Positions 7,020-16,732 are shown, counted from the first letter of the stretch. The stretch: 64,000 bases of DNA from an uncultured Collinsella sp. (GCA_900550195.1 URRB01000008.1:1-64000), one strand, 5' to 3'. The notes: generated by a model from the sequence alone, not told the origin. Numbers and translations are program-made.

Positions 7020-8792
7020 ATGGAGCAACTCATCGCCATCATCGAAAAGGGCCAGCCCTTTTTCAACGCGATCGCCCGCAACAAGTACCTCAAGGCGATC
7101 CGCGACGGCTTTATCTCCGTCATCCCCATCATCATCTTCTCGTCCATCTTCTGCCTGGTAGCCTCGGTCCCCAACATCTGGGGTTTCTACTGGCCCGATG
7201 ACATCAACAACGCTCTGTGGAAGTGCTACAACTACTCCATGGGCATCCTGGCCATCGCCTGCGCCGCCACCACGGCCAAGCACTTCGCCGACGCTCAAAA
7301 CCGCGACCTGCCCAAGAATAACCAGATTAACTTTATCTCATGCATGTGCGCGGCCATCATCGGCTTCTTGCTCCTTTCGAGCGACACCATCGCCACGGAC
7401 GCCGCCAGCGGCTTCAACACCACCTACCTTGGTTCCAAGGGCCTGCTGACCGCCTTCATCGCTGCGTTTGTGACCGGCATCATCTACAAGTTCTTTATCA
7501 AGCGCAACATCACCGTCAAGATGCCCGAGCAGGTTCCGCCCAACATCTCGCAGACCTTCAAGGACATCATCCCCTTCTCCGTCTGCATCACCGTCTTTTG
7601 GGTTTTTGACATCGTCTTCCGCGCTGCTTTTGGCTTCTGCTTTGCCCAGGGCGTCATCCAGGTGTTCCAGCCCCTGTTCACCGCTGCCGATGGCTACATC
7701 GGCCTCGCTGTGATCTACGGCGCCATGAGCCTGTTCTGGTTCGTCGGCGTCCACGGCCCCTCGATCGTCGAGCCCGCCATCGCCGCCGCTCTCGTTGCCA
7801 ACATGACCGACAACCTGGCCGCGTTCCAGGCTGGCCAGCACGCTTCCGCTGTCCTGACCCAGGGTGCCCAGTACTTCGTCGTCTGCATGGGCGGCACCGG
7901 CGCCACGCTCGTCCTGGTCTTTATGTTCTGCTTCCTGGCCAAGTCTCAGGAGATGCGCGCCGTCGGTAAGGCCGCTATCGTCCCCGTGTGCTTTGCCGTC
8001 AACGAGCCGCTGCTGTTCGCTGCGCCCATCGTGCTCAACCCCGTCTTCTTTGTCCCGTTTGTCTTTGCCCCGATCGCCAACATCTGGATCCTCAAGATCT
8101 TTATCGACTTCTTGGGCATGAACGGCTTTATGTACACCCTGCCTTGGACCGTCCCCGGACCCATCGGCACCATCATGGGCCTGGGCTTCCAGCCGCTCGC
8201 CTTTGTGATGCTCGCCCTTATCCTGGTCGTCGACTTTGTCCTGTACTATCCGTTCTTCCGTGCCTATGACGCCCAGAAGTGCACCGAGGAGGCCAAGATT
8301 TCCCAGGAGGAGCTCGCCGCCAAGAACGCCGAGAAGGCCGCCAAGCTTAACGATGCCTTCCAGGGCAAGGCTGACGCCAAGAGCGTTGCCGCCGGCGCTG
8401 CTGCCGAGGCCGTAAAGACCGATGCCGCTCCCGCCTCTACCCCCGCTGCCGAGGCTACGGCCGCCAGCGACCTCAACGGCAAGCGCGTGCTCGTGCTCTG
8501 CCAGGGCGGCGGAACCTCGGGCCTGCTCGCCAACGCGCTGGCCAAGGCCGCCAAGGAGCGCGGCATCAATCTTGAGACCGCTGCCGAGGCCTATGGCAAC
8601 CACGTGGACATGCTCCCCGACTTTGACCTGGTCGTCCTGGCCCCGCAGGCCGCAAGCTACTTGGCCGACCTGCAGAAGGACTGCGAGCGCGTGGGCAACA
8701 AGTGCGTAGCCTGCCGCGGCAAGCAGTACATCGAGCTCTCCCAGAACGGTGACAAGTCTCTCGCCTTCGTGAGTGAGCAGCTTTCGAAGTAA
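7020..8792 (+). CDS. lacE: Lactose-type PTS IICB permease, module 1 (LacE-like)
   Basis: 590 residues. The N-terminal 440 residues form the IIC-Lac membrane transporter (start MEQLIAIIEKGQPFF, strongly LacE-like, with the conserved VHGPSIVEP segment). An Ala/Lys-rich linker leads to a C-terminal IIB domain whose phosphorylated Cys lies in VLCQGGGTSG (about residue 494). It imports and phosphorylates a beta-galactoside. AGGAG precedes the start. It is followed by a GH1 enzyme after a 66-base gap with a hairpin. The QGGGTSG loop differs from the AGAGTSA loops of the other two paralogues, so specificity may differ. Confidence 0.88.
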   Translation: MEQLIAIIEKGQPFFNAIARNKYLKAIRDGFISVIPIIIFSSIFCLVASVPNIWGFYWPDDINNALWKCYNYSMGILAIACAATTAKHFADAQNRDLPKNNQINFISCMCAAIIGFLLLSSDTIATDAASGFNTTYLGSKGLLTAFIAAFVTGIIYKFFIKRNITVKMPEQVPPNISQTFKDIIPFSVCITVFWVFDIVFRAAFGFCFAQGVIQVFQPLFTAADGYIGLAVIYGAMSLFWFVGVHGPSIVEPAIAAALVANMTDNLAAFQAGQHASAVLTQGAQYFVVCMGGTGATLVLVFMFCFLAKSQEMRAVGKAAIVPVCFAVNEPLLFAAPIVLNPVFFVPFVFAPIANIWILKIFIDFLGMNGFMYTLPWTVPGPIGTIMGLGFQPLAFVMLALILVVDFVLYYPFFRAYDAQKCTEEAKISQEELAAKNAEKAAKLNDAFQGKADAKSVAAGAAAEAVKTDAAPASTPAAEATAASDLNGKRVLVLCQGGGTSGLLANALAKAAKERGINLETAAEAYGNHVDMLPDFDLVVLAPQAASYLADLQKDCERVGNKCVACRGKQYIELSQNGDKSLAFVSEQLSK

Positions 8793-8801
8793 GTAACGCT
8801 C

Positions 8802-8835
8802 AGGGCCAGCCTACCATCCAAGACCGGCTGGCCCT
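8802..8835 (+). other. Intercistronic hairpin between lacE1 and lacG1
   Basis: AGGGCCAGC (8802-8810) pairs perfectly with GCTGGCCCT (8827-8835). There is no clear T-run, so it is more likely an mRNA-stability or partial attenuation element than a full terminator. Confidence 0.5.
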
Positions 8836-8858
8836 TCGATTTAGACGATTGGATCATC

Positions 8859-10298
8859 ATGTCCGTTAACCCTGCTAGCGTCACCAACCCGCCCGCACAG
8901 TTTCCCGAGGACTTTGTCTTTGGCGGCGCCACCGCTGCCTACCAGGTAGAGGGCGAGACCCGCACTCACGGTAAGGGCAAGGTTGCCTGGGACGACTTCC
9001 TGGAGACCCAGGGGCGCTTTTCCCCCGATCCCGCTTCGGACTTCTACAACCAGTACCCCGTCGACTTGGAGCTGTGCGAGGAGTTTGGCATCAACGGCAT
9101 TCGCCTCTCCATCGCCTGGAGCCGCATCTTCCCCAACGGCACCGGCGAAATCAACCCCGAGGGTGTCCAGTTCTATCACGATCTCTTCGCCGAATGCCAT
9201 AAGCACCACGTTGAGCCGTTTGTCACGCTGCATCACTTCGACACGCCGCTTCCTCTCTTTGAGAAGGGCGACTTCCTCGACCGCGAGACCATCGACGCCT
9301 TTGTGGACTTTGCCACCTTCTGCTTTAAGGAGTACGCCGACCAGGTGACCTACTGGTTCACCTTTAACGAGATCTGGGCCGACGCCTCCAACACCTACAT
9401 CGAGGGCACCTTCCCCGGTGGCGTCAAGGCGCATCTGGCCGAGGCCTTCCAGTGCGAGCACAACATGATGCTCGCCCACGCCAAGGCCGTGCTGGCCTTC
9501 CACAACGGCGGTTTTAAGGGCAAGATCGGCGTCATTCAGTCGCTGGAGTTTAAGTATCCGCTCAACGAGAACGACCCCGCCGACATCAAGGCCGCCAACA
9601 ACGAGCACGTGCTGCAGAACCAGTTTCTGCTCGACGCCACCTTCCGCGGCGACTATGCCCCCGACACCCTCGAGTGCGCCAACCGCCTGGCTGCCGTCTC
9701 GGGCGGCACCATCGAGATCCTGGACGAGGACCTCGAGATTATGCGCGAGGCCGCGCTCTACAACGACTACTTGGGCATTAACAACTACCAGTGCCGCTTC
9801 TTGAAGGCTTACGATGGCGAGAACGACCTGCACCACAACGGTACGGGAGAGAAGGGCACCGGCCGCTGGCGCGTCAAGGGCATTGGCGAGCATGTGAACA
9901 AGCCTGGTATCCCCACCACCGACTGGGACTGGATCATCTATCCCGAGGGCCTGTTCGATCTGCTCGTCTACATTAAGCAGCGCTACCCCAACTACAAGCA
10001 GATCTTCATCACCGAGAACGGCATGGGCTACAAGGACCCCTACAAGGACGGTTTTGTGGACGACCAGCCGCGCATCGACTACATCGAGCAGCACCTGCGC
10101 TGGTTGCTCAAGGCCATGGAGGTTGGCGTCAACGTAGGCGGCTACTTCCTGTGGAGCCTGCAGGATCAGTTCTCCTGGACCAATGGCTACAACAAGCGTT
10201 ACGGCTTCTTCTACGTTGACTTTGAAACCCAGAAGCGCACGCCCAAGGCAAGCGCCTACTGGTATAAGCACGTGGCGCAGACCCGTCGTCTGGACTAG
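8859..10298 (+). CDS. lacG: 6-phospho-beta-galactosidase, GH1, module 1 (LacG)
   Basis: 479 residues, the usual size of GH1 phospho-glycosidases. It hydrolyses lactose-6-phosphate-type substrates to galactose-6-phosphate and an aglycone. The acid/base Glu is in FTFNEI (residue 171) and the nucleophile in ITENG (residue 386). The C-terminal phosphate pocket SWTNGYNKRYG gives Ser439, Lys446 and Tyr448. Trp440 is the residue that in Lactococcus LacG marks galacto- rather than gluco-configured substrates. It lies in the same operon as the IICB gene. Paralogues at 11948 and 18732 share these residues. Confidence 0.9.
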   Translation: MSVNPASVTNPPAQFPEDFVFGGATAAYQVEGETRTHGKGKVAWDDFLETQGRFSPDPASDFYNQYPVDLELCEEFGINGIRLSIAWSRIFPNGTGEINPEGVQFYHDLFAECHKHHVEPFVTLHHFDTPLPLFEKGDFLDRETIDAFVDFATFCFKEYADQVTYWFTFNEIWADASNTYIEGTFPGGVKAHLAEAFQCEHNMMLAHAKAVLAFHNGGFKGKIGVIQSLEFKYPLNENDPADIKAANNEHVLQNQFLLDATFRGDYAPDTLECANRLAAVSGGTIEILDEDLEIMREAALYNDYLGINNYQCRFLKAYDGENDLHHNGTGEKGTGRWRVKGIGEHVNKPGIPTTDWDWIIYPEGLFDLLVYIKQRYPNYKQIFITENGMGYKDPYKDGFVDDQPRIDYIEQHLRWLLKAMEVGVNVGGYFLWSLQDQFSWTNGYNKRYGFFYVDFETQKRTPKASAYWYKHVAQTRRLD

Positions 10299-10358
10299 CG
10301 GCTTGCGGCGAGCGGTTGGCGGAGTTGCACCGCCCACATAACCTGTCCCCATTTCTCA

Positions 10359-10402
10359 GCCGGGGGCGGCACGTCACACGGCGCGCCGCCCCCGGCCTTT
10401 TT
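10359..10402 (+). terminator. Terminator of lac module 1
   Basis: A 12-bp GC-rich perfect stem (10359-10370 with 10385-10396) followed by CTTTTT, 60 bases after the lacG1 stop codon. Confidence 0.85.
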
Positions 10403-10418
10403 GGGCGGTTCGGGGTCC

Positions 10419-10483
10419 GTTTGTCTCAATCTGTAACATCTAGCCGAGTTTTTGGGTCCTAGCTGTTACAGATTGAGACGAAC
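10419..10483. repeat. Palindromic repeat, subtype A, copy 1
   Basis: Arms GTTTGTCTCAATCTGTAACA and TGTTACAGATTGAGACGAAC pair over 20 bases with one mismatch. The interior is CTAGCCGAGTTTTTGGGTCCTAG, which can fold further. It lies between the terminator of module 1 and the convergent regulator of module 2. Confidence 0.75.
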
Positions 10484-10503
10484 AGGATTGCTCTTTCCGA
10501 AGA

Positions 10504-10564
10504 ATCTAAATCTGTAACACGTAGCCCGCTTTTGACCGTCTACCTGTTACAAATCGAGACAGAC
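10504..10564. repeat. Palindromic repeat, subtype B, copy 1
   Basis: The outer arms resemble subtype A (ATCTGTAACA / TGTTACAAAT), but the interior reads CGTAGCCCGCTTTTGACCGTCTAC, with an inner GTAG/CTAC stem. It begins 20 bases after the subtype A copy. Confidence 0.7.
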
Positions 10565-10574
10565 GGAGTAGGAC

Positions 10575-11612
10575 CTAACCCCGTATGTCCCTAACAGTCG
10601 AGCGTTCGACCAGCGTGCTCGGCACATGAATCGCCTCGATAGACGAGCTCTCTCCAATCGCCGCCTCAAACGCAAGCTTACCGACACCGCGCAAATCAAA
10701 TCGCAGCGTCGTCAGCCGATTGTGAGGAACAAGTCCCTCGAGTGCGTCGTCGATACCAACCACGCTCACGTCGTCGGGCACGGACAGGCCCGCGTTCTCG
10801 AGCGCGGCGATAACGCCCAGCGCCATCTGGTCATTTGCCGCAAGCACGGCAGTCGGCGTCTGCGACCCGCCGGCAAGCACCTCGGCCGCAATCCGCTCGC
10901 CCATGGCGTACCCACTGTCCGCACTCCAATCGCCACGCAGCATCGGAGCGGCATCGACATGAGCACGACCCAGCGTATCGCGCCAACCGGCCTCACGAAA
11001 ACGCGAGGAAATCGAGTTTTCCGGACCCGCCACAAACCGCATATTCGAGTGACCATGTTCCAGCAGATAATTGGTCAACAGCTCGCACGAACCATACTGG
11101 TCGGAGTCGATCGTCGTGCAGCGCGGATGCGCATACATGGACAGGATGACCGTTCGCACTCCCGGCTGGGGAACAAACTCCTCAAAATCGGGAGCCATGC
11201 GGTTCATGTTGAGAATCATGCCGTCGACGGGTCGCTCGACCATGCGGCGCGAGGCATCGGCAAGTGCATAGGGCTTGTCGCCGCCCATCTCGATCATAGT
11301 GACGGCAAAATCATGCTCGCGCGCCGCTTGCATGATACCCTCGAGCGTCGCCAGGTTACCGACACGTGTGATGTTGTACATGCACAGGCCAATAGAACGA
11401 TACGACCCGCCGCGCAACGCCGCTCCAGCAAAATTGGGACGAAAGCCCAGCTCTTCCATGGCGGCCAGCACACGCTTGCGCGTCTTTTCCGTCACGTTGG
11501 GCATACCGTTGACCACGCGAGACACAGTCTGGCGGCTCACGCCAGCGAGCGCCGCAACCTCTGCCGCGCTCGCCGAACGACCATTCCTTGTCTGCTGATC
11601 CATGCCTTCCAC
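10575..11612 (-). CDS. LacI-family transcriptional regulator of lac module 2
   Basis: A LacI-family HTH (AEVAALAGVSRQTVSR) is followed by the hinge and a sugar-binding domain ending VERSTVRDIRG. I prefer the GTG at 11612, which has an AGCAGG site five bases upstream. The ATG at 11603 has its purine run only one base away, and the upstream ATG at 11660 has no site. It is divergent from lacG2 and flanks an interval with three copies of an ACGTGCTCAT operator. It is a diverged paralogue of the regulators at 5658 and 15592, probably dedicated to module 2. Confidence 0.85.
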   Translation of the reverse strand: MEGMDQQTRNGRSASAAEVAALAGVSRQTVSRVVNGMPNVTEKTRKRVLAAMEELGFRPNFAGAALRGGSYRSIGLCMYNITRVGNLATLEGIMQAAREHDFAVTMIEMGGDKPYALADASRRMVERPVDGMILNMNRMAPDFEEFVPQPGVRTVILSMYAHPRCTTIDSDQYGSCELLTNYLLEHGHSNMRFVAGPENSISSRFREAGWRDTLGRAHVDAAPMLRGDWSADSGYAMGERIAAEVLAGGSQTPTAVLAANDQMALGVIAALENAGLSVPDDVSVVGIDDALEGLVPHNRLTTLRFDLRGVGKLAFEAAIGESSSIEAIHVPSTLVERSTVRDIRG

Positions 11613-11664
11613 GATAACCTGCTTCCCAACTATTCCCCGCGCCCATGGCGCATCGTACATACAT

Positions 11665-11834
11665 TGATAACGTGCTCATGATACCCGAGCCATATACCAC
11701 AACATGAAAACTTCTGTCAATCAAAACCGCTTACCGAACAAATACAACCGTTCGCAGCTGTTTGAAGTTGTTTTGTTTCTATACATCCCAGCCGGATGTT
11801 AACGTGCTCATTGTTAAATGTTCACGTGCTCATT
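11665..11834. promoter_or_regulatory. LacI-type operators of module 2
   Basis: Three related sites: TGATAACGTGCTCAT (11665-11679), ATGTTAACGTGCTCATT (11796-11812) and ATGTTCACGTGCTCATT (11818-11834). The last two are direct repeats 22 bases apart. The motif ACCGCTTACCGAACA (11726-11740) and a LacR-like pair GCACA-N5-GAACA (11916-11930) also lie in this divergent region. Confidence 0.6.
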
Positions 11835-11947
11835 TTGGTTCTAATCATTTTAAGATAGTGTTTATCGGGCTTTTTCACCGCTGAACGCTAACCAGGGAGC
11901 CTCCTGAGCGCAAACGCACAATATCGAACAGCGAGACGAGAGGGTGT

Positions 11948-13396
11948 ATGCATATGTCTTTGCTAAACCGCGTACAGCAGCTGCCGAAGGGCTTTGTTTG
12001 GGGCGCCGCAACCGCCGCGTACCAAACGGAAGGTTCCACGAAGGTGGCAGGCAAGGGTAAGACCATGTGGGACGATTACCTTGTCGCCCAGGGTCGCTTT
12101 TTGCCCGACCCGGCCAGTGATTTCTACAACCGCTACGAGGAGGATATCCGCCTTTCTGCCGAGCATGGACTCAACGCCATTCGTGTGTCCATCGCCTGGA
12201 CCCGCATCTTCCCCAACGGCGACGATGCCGAACCCCTCGCCGAGGGCGTTAAGCACTACCACGAGCTGTTCGCCTGCTGCAAAAAGTATGGCGTCGAGCC
12301 CTATGTGTCCCTGCATCACTTTGACTCCCCCGCCGCCCTGTTCAACCAGGGCGACTGGCTCAACCGCAAGACCGTCGACGCCTATGTGCGCTATGCCGAG
12401 TTCTGCTTCCGCGAGTTCCGCGAGGTCAAGAATTGGTTCACCATCAACGAGCTCATCAGCCTCTCGCACTCCCAATACATCCAAGGCAACTTCCCGCCCA
12501 ACCATCACTTTGATGTGACGAGCGGCATCCAGAGCCAGCACAACGAGCTCGTTGCCCACGCCCGCGCCGTCAACCTGTATAAGGATCTTGACGAGACCGA
12601 GCACCTGGGCGGACGCATTGGCATGGTCAACGTCCTGACGCCGGCATATCCTGCCACCGACTCGCCCGCCGACCAGCACGCCGCCGACCTGTACAACGCC
12701 TTCTACACCGACTTCATCATGGACGGCGCCTTCCTGGGTCACTACTCCGCGCGCACCCTCTCACTCATCAACGAGATTCTGCGTGCCAACAACGCCACAC
12801 TTACGGTTGAGGACAGCGACATGGAGGAGCTCGCCAAGGCGGCGCCCCGCAACGATATGTTCGGCCTCAACTACTATCAGTCGGCGTTTATCGCCGCCTA
12901 CGATGGCGAGTCAACCAACAGCTTTAACGGCACCGGAGACAAGGGCACCTCGTGCTTTAAGTTTAAGGGCGTCGGGCAGCAGGTCGATATGCCGGGTATC
13001 CCCACCACCGACTGGGATTGGCTCATCTACCCGCAAGGCCTCTACGACACGCTCAAGCACATCAGCGCCACCTATCCCAACCTCCCCGTCATCTATATCA
13101 CCGAAAACGGCCTGGGCCACAAGGACCCCGAGCCCGACGCAAACGGCATCGTCGCCGATCCCGAGCGCATCGACTTTGTCGACCAGCACATGGAGAAGGT
13201 GCTCCAGGCGCGCGCCGAGGGCGTCGACGTCCAGGGCTACTTTATCTGGAGCCTGCAGGACCAGTTCTCGTGGGCCAATGGCTATAACAAGCGCTACGGC
13301 CTGTTCTACATCGACTTCGACACGCAAAAACGCTACATCAAGCAGTCGGCACTCTGGTACAAGGAGCTCGCCGACACTATGGCGGACGCGCAGTAG
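11948..13396 (+). CDS. 6-phospho-beta-galactosidase, GH1, module 2 (LacG-like)
   Basis: 482 residues. The acid/base Glu is in FTINELI (168), the nucleophile in ITENG (386), and the phosphate-binding segment SWANGYNKRYG is intact, including the Trp linked to 6-phospho-galactoside preference. It is more diverged than the module 1 and 3 enzymes (MWDDYLVAQGRFL at the N-terminus, DEELAK-type insert region), so it may act on another phospho-beta-galactoside. ATGs at 11948 and 11954 both follow GAGGG. Here the GH1 gene precedes its IICB gene, the reverse of modules 1 and 3. Confidence 0.87.
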   Translation: MHMSLLNRVQQLPKGFVWGAATAAYQTEGSTKVAGKGKTMWDDYLVAQGRFLPDPASDFYNRYEEDIRLSAEHGLNAIRVSIAWTRIFPNGDDAEPLAEGVKHYHELFACCKKYGVEPYVSLHHFDSPAALFNQGDWLNRKTVDAYVRYAEFCFREFREVKNWFTINELISLSHSQYIQGNFPPNHHFDVTSGIQSQHNELVAHARAVNLYKDLDETEHLGGRIGMVNVLTPAYPATDSPADQHAADLYNAFYTDFIMDGAFLGHYSARTLSLINEILRANNATLTVEDSDMEELAKAAPRNDMFGLNYYQSAFIAAYDGESTNSFNGTGDKGTSCFKFKGVGQQVDMPGIPTTDWDWLIYPQGLYDTLKHISATYPNLPVIYITENGLGHKDPEPDANGIVADPERIDFVDQHMEKVLQARAEGVDVQGYFIWSLQDQFSWANGYNKRYGLFYIDFDTQKRYIKQSALWYKELADTMADAQ

Positions 13397-13573
13397 CGCA
13401 TCGCCTCGCTTTCCCCCGAGAAGGGAGCGGCCCTATGCGATACAAACCCAGCCGCCCCCCCTCTCTCCCCCTGGGACCGGCCCCGCCTGCACCCGGGCTT
13501 TTAGCAAGCGGGAGACCATATAGGTTTTCAACGTCCATGCCATTAAGATTTCATGCAAAGAGGAGCGTGAACT

Positions 13574-15334
13574 ATGGAATCGATCGTTAAGTTCTTGGAG
13601 AAAGGTCAGCCGTACTTCGACAAGGTCTCTAAGAACATCTACCTTCAGGCCATTAAAGACGGCTTTTTGGCAGCAATGCCCATCATCCTGTCTTCTTCTG
13701 TCTTCCTGCTTATTTCGACCCTGCCGGGCGTTGTCGCCACGGTCGGCGGCTTTACGCTGCCCGACTGGTGGAACGTCGACGTCGTGAACTTCTGCAACAA
13801 GGTTTACAACTTCACGATGGGCGTCGTGGGCATCATGGTCGCCGGCACCACCGCAAGCGCGCTGACCGGCTCCAAGAACCGCCGCATGCCTGCCGGCAAG
13901 GCCATCAACGCCACGAGCACCATGGTCGCCGCCATGTGCGCTATGCTCATCTTGGCCGTTACCCAGACGAGTGCCAAGATCGACGGCGCCGATGTCTCGG
14001 TGTTCTTTACCGACAACATGGGCACCAAGGGCCTGCTGAGCTCCTTTGTCGCCGCATTTGCCACGGTCAACATCTATGCCTTCTGCATTAAGCGAGACAT
14101 CACCATCAAGCTGCCCAAAGAAGTCCCCGGCGCCATCGCCCAGAACTTCCGCGACATCTTCGCCTTCAGCTTCTCCATCCTGTTTGTCGCCGTCATCGAC
14201 GTTATCTGCCGCACCTGCTTGGCCGTCCCGTTTGCCAACGTCATCTCCACGCTGGTGAGCCCGCTGTTCGCCGCTGCCGATTCCTACGCCGGCCTCGCCC
14301 TCATCTGGTTCATGATCCCGCTGTTCTGGTTCATGGGCATCCACGGCCCCTCGGTCGTTAAGCCTGCCCTCAACGCCGCGCTGTTTGGCAACATCACCAC
14401 CAACCTCGCCACGCTGCAGGCCGGCGGTCACCCCGCCCTCGCCCTGACCGAAAACTTCGGTAACTACATCGGCGAACTCGGCGGCACCGGCGCCACGTTC
14501 ATTGTCCCGATCATCTTCCTGCTCTTTATGCGCTCCAAGCAGCTCAAGGCCGTCGGCAAAGCCTCTGTCGTGCCCGTGATGTTCGCCGTCAACGAGCCGC
14601 TGCTGTTCGCCGCGCCCATCATCCTCAACCCGTACTTCCTGATCCCGTTCCTGTTTGCCCCCGTGGCCAACGTCCTCATTGGTAAGTTCTTCATCGACTT
14701 TTTGGGCATGAACGGCTTTATCTATGCCATGCCGTGGGCACTCCCCGGACCGATCGGCACCTTCATCGACACCAACTTCCAGCCGATCTCTCTGGTCCTG
14801 GTTGTCGTCCTGCTGGTCGTTGACTTCTTGATCTACTACCCGTTCTGCAAGGCCTACGACAACGTCCTGTGCAAGCAGGAGGCCGAGACCCTGGCCGAAG
14901 AAGAGGCCGAGGAGACCAAGGCCGTCAAGACCGCTGCCGCCCCCGCCGTTGAGGCTCCTGTTGTCGAGACCGCTTCTGCCACTGAGGCCTCCGCAGCTCC
15001 GTCCGCCCTTAAGGGCAAGGATCTGAGGGTTCTGGTTCTGTGCGCTGGCGCCGGCACCTCTGCACTGCTCGCCAACGCGCTTAAGGAAGGCGCCGACGAG
15101 CTGGGCATCGACATTACCGCCAACGCCGGTGCCTACGGCAGCCACTACGCCATCATGGACCAGTACAACGTCATCGTCCTGGCTCCGCAGGTTCGCACCT
15201 ATTACAACGAGATGAAGGCCGACACCGACCGCCTGGGCATCACGCTGCTGTCGCCCAAGGGCAAACAGTACATCGACCTCACTAAGGATCCCAAGGGTGC
15301 CGTCGCCTGGATCGAGGAAAACCTCGAGGCATAA
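13574..15334 (+). CDS. Lactose-type PTS IICB permease, module 2
   Basis: 586 residues with the same plan as the module 1 transporter. The IIC membrane domain (residues 1-430, VRNIYLQAIKDGF-type N-terminus and HGPSVVKP) is followed by a Glu/Ala/Thr-rich linker. The IIB domain has the acceptor Cys in VLCAGAGTSA (about residue 490). GAGGAG lies eight bases before the ATG. It follows lacG2 after 177 bases without a gene, so co-transcription is likely but not certain. It must use an external IIA, presumably LacF at 5105. The IIB loop is identical in type to that of module 3. Confidence 0.87.
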   Translation: MESIVKFLEKGQPYFDKVSKNIYLQAIKDGFLAAMPIILSSSVFLLISTLPGVVATVGGFTLPDWWNVDVVNFCNKVYNFTMGVVGIMVAGTTASALTGSKNRRMPAGKAINATSTMVAAMCAMLILAVTQTSAKIDGADVSVFFTDNMGTKGLLSSFVAAFATVNIYAFCIKRDITIKLPKEVPGAIAQNFRDIFAFSFSILFVAVIDVICRTCLAVPFANVISTLVSPLFAAADSYAGLALIWFMIPLFWFMGIHGPSVVKPALNAALFGNITTNLATLQAGGHPALALTENFGNYIGELGGTGATFIVPIIFLLFMRSKQLKAVGKASVVPVMFAVNEPLLFAAPIILNPYFLIPFLFAPVANVLIGKFFIDFLGMNGFIYAMPWALPGPIGTFIDTNFQPISLVLVVVLLVVDFLIYYPFCKAYDNVLCKQEAETLAEEEAEETKAVKTAAAPAVEAPVVETASATEASAAPSALKGKDLRVLVLCAGAGTSALLANALKEGADELGIDITANAGAYGSHYAIMDQYNVIVLAPQVRTYYNEMKADTDRLGITLLSPKGKQYIDLTKDPKGAVAWIEENLEA

Positions 15335-15367
15335 GACGCTGACACCACCTGCCGCTTGCAGACAATA

Positions 15368-15410
15368 AATGGCCCGTGCATCGATGTGTGATGCACGGGC
15401 CATTTTGTTT
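15368..15410 (+). terminator. Terminator of lac module 2
   Basis: A 14-bp perfect stem (15368-15381 with 15391-15404) followed by TTTTGTTT, 33 bases after the IICB stop codon. Confidence 0.85.
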
Positions 15411-15429
15411 AGACCGCACCCGTCCTCCT

Positions 15430-15494
15430 GTTCATCTCAATCTGTAACATCTAGCCGAGTTTTTCGGTCCTAGCTGTTACAGATCGAGATGAAC
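15430..15494. repeat. Palindromic repeat, subtype A, copy 2
   Basis: Arms GTTCATCTCAATCTGTAACA / TGTTACAGATCGAGATGAAC. Relative to copy 1 the outer bases change on both arms (TTTGTC/GACGAAC to TTCATC/GATGAAC), keeping the pairing. The interior matches copy 1 closely. Confidence 0.75.
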
Positions 15495-15512
15495 GCACAG
15501 GCCAAGCCGAAA

Positions 15513-15572
15513 ATCTCAATCTGTAACATGTAGACCACTTTTGACCGTCTAGTTGTTACAGATCGAGACAAA
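15513..15572. repeat. Palindromic repeat, subtype B, copy 2
   Basis: TCTCAATCTGTAACA arm, interior TGTAGACCACTTTTGACCGTCTAGT, and TGTTACAGATCGAGA arm. It starts 19 bases after the subtype A copy, the same order and spacing as at 10.5 kb. Confidence 0.72.
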
Positions 15573-15591
15573 CGGAATAGGCCGAGCACGT

Positions 15592-16602
15592 CTACGCCCG
15601 CAGGTCTTTCACGCTGGAACGCTCGACCAACACGCCCGAGACGAGCGTACGGCTTCTGGAGCTCGGGGCTTCCAGACCTGCGACGACCTCGTTAAGCGCA
15701 CGGATGCCCAGCTCGCGGTGGCGAAACTTCACCGACGTCAGAATCGAGTTGGGAATCGTCTTGTAGAGCTCATCGTCGAAGCCGATCACGGACACGTCGT
15801 CGGGCACACTGAGCCCTTTGTCACGTAGAGCCACCATCACGCCGTTTGCCATGCAGTCGTTAGCAGCGAGGACCGCCGTGCAATCGGGTTTATCGGCAAG
15901 CACAAGGCCCGCGGCATAGCCACTATCCGCATTCCAATCGCCTTGCAGAGGTTCGGGCGGCTCAATGCCACGCGCCTCGAGTGCCGCACGCCAACCTTTC
16001 ATACGGCACTGGCTCGACAGCGACTCTTTCTTACCCGAAACGAAATACACGTTCTTGTGACCATGATCCAAGAAGTACTCGCACGCCATGCGCGCACCAC
16101 CCTCTTGATCGTCACTAACGGTAGAGCAGGTAGGATGCTCCATCGGCGTGATAATCACCGTCTTGAGGTCTTTCGGTGCCTCAAACGTATCAAAGTCGTC
16201 GACCATCTGGCGCAGATTGAAGATCATGCCATCAACAGGCAGCTGCGACATCCTGCGCGCTGCGTCGGCAAGGGTCATCTTCTCCCCTGCCCGCTTTTTG
16301 ATCATCGTGAGCGCAAAGCCGCGTTCTTCGGCGGCATCGGCGATACCGTCAATCATGTCCACGGCGCCGCCCGACAAGTGGAACATCACCACGCCGATGC
16401 ACCCGTAACGGCCCAACTTGAGTGAACGCGCGGCAAAGTTCGCCCGGAACCCAAGCGTCTCCATGGCAGCATGGACCCTATCGCGTGTCGACTCTCGCAC
16501 GCTATCGGGCTCGTTGATCACACGCGACACCGTCTTGAGAGAAACACCTGCGGCAATCGCCACATCGTTCATTGAGACATTTTTCTTGTCCATCGTTGCC
16601 AC
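15592..16602 (-). CDS. LacI-family transcriptional regulator of lac module 3
   Basis: A LacI HTH (NDVAIAAGVSLKTVSR) and a sugar-binding core ending VERSSVKDLRA. The GTG at 16602 has GGGAG five bases upstream and is preferred. The ATG at 16593 is the alternative, and the longer ATG at 16653 adds a non-family N-terminus. It is divergent from the module 3 IICB gene. The intergenic region contains a perfect 22-bp palindrome centred on AACGTT, typical of LacI-family operators, so autoregulation and control of module 3 are likely. Confidence 0.86.
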   Translation of the reverse strand: MATMDKKNVSMNDVAIAAGVSLKTVSRVINEPDSVRESTRDRVHAAMETLGFRANFAARSLKLGRYGCIGVVMFHLSGGAVDMIDGIADAAEERGFALTMIKKRAGEKMTLADAARRMSQLPVDGMIFNLRQMVDDFDTFEAPKDLKTVIITPMEHPTCSTVSDDQEGGARMACEYFLDHGHKNVYFVSGKKESLSSQCRMKGWRAALEARGIEPPEPLQGDWNADSGYAAGLVLADKPDCTAVLAANDCMANGVMVALRDKGLSVPDDVSVIGFDDELYKTIPNSILTSVKFRHRELGIRALNEVVAGLEAPSSRSRTLVSGVLVERSSVKDLRA

Positions 16603-16732
16603 TATTTCTCCCATCGGCTTCATGTCGCATGTTTTCTGCGTTCTAGCATACACTACCTGCTCAATTCTCGAATCAACCGTTTACCGGACAATATCGACCG
16701 CTCACCCGTATATCCTTGTTGCTCTTCCAAAA

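Noticed and set aside
7338..8603. 421-codon minus-strand ORF opposite the module 1 PTS gene
   Set aside because: It is a frame shadow of the IICB gene, caused by GC-rich codon bias. Similar long shadow frames lie opposite the other PTS, GH1 and rny genes.
13397..13573. Terminator or attenuator between lacG2 and the module 2 IICB gene
   Set aside because: The C-rich stretch gives no stable stem followed by T. I see no structure that would separate the two genes.
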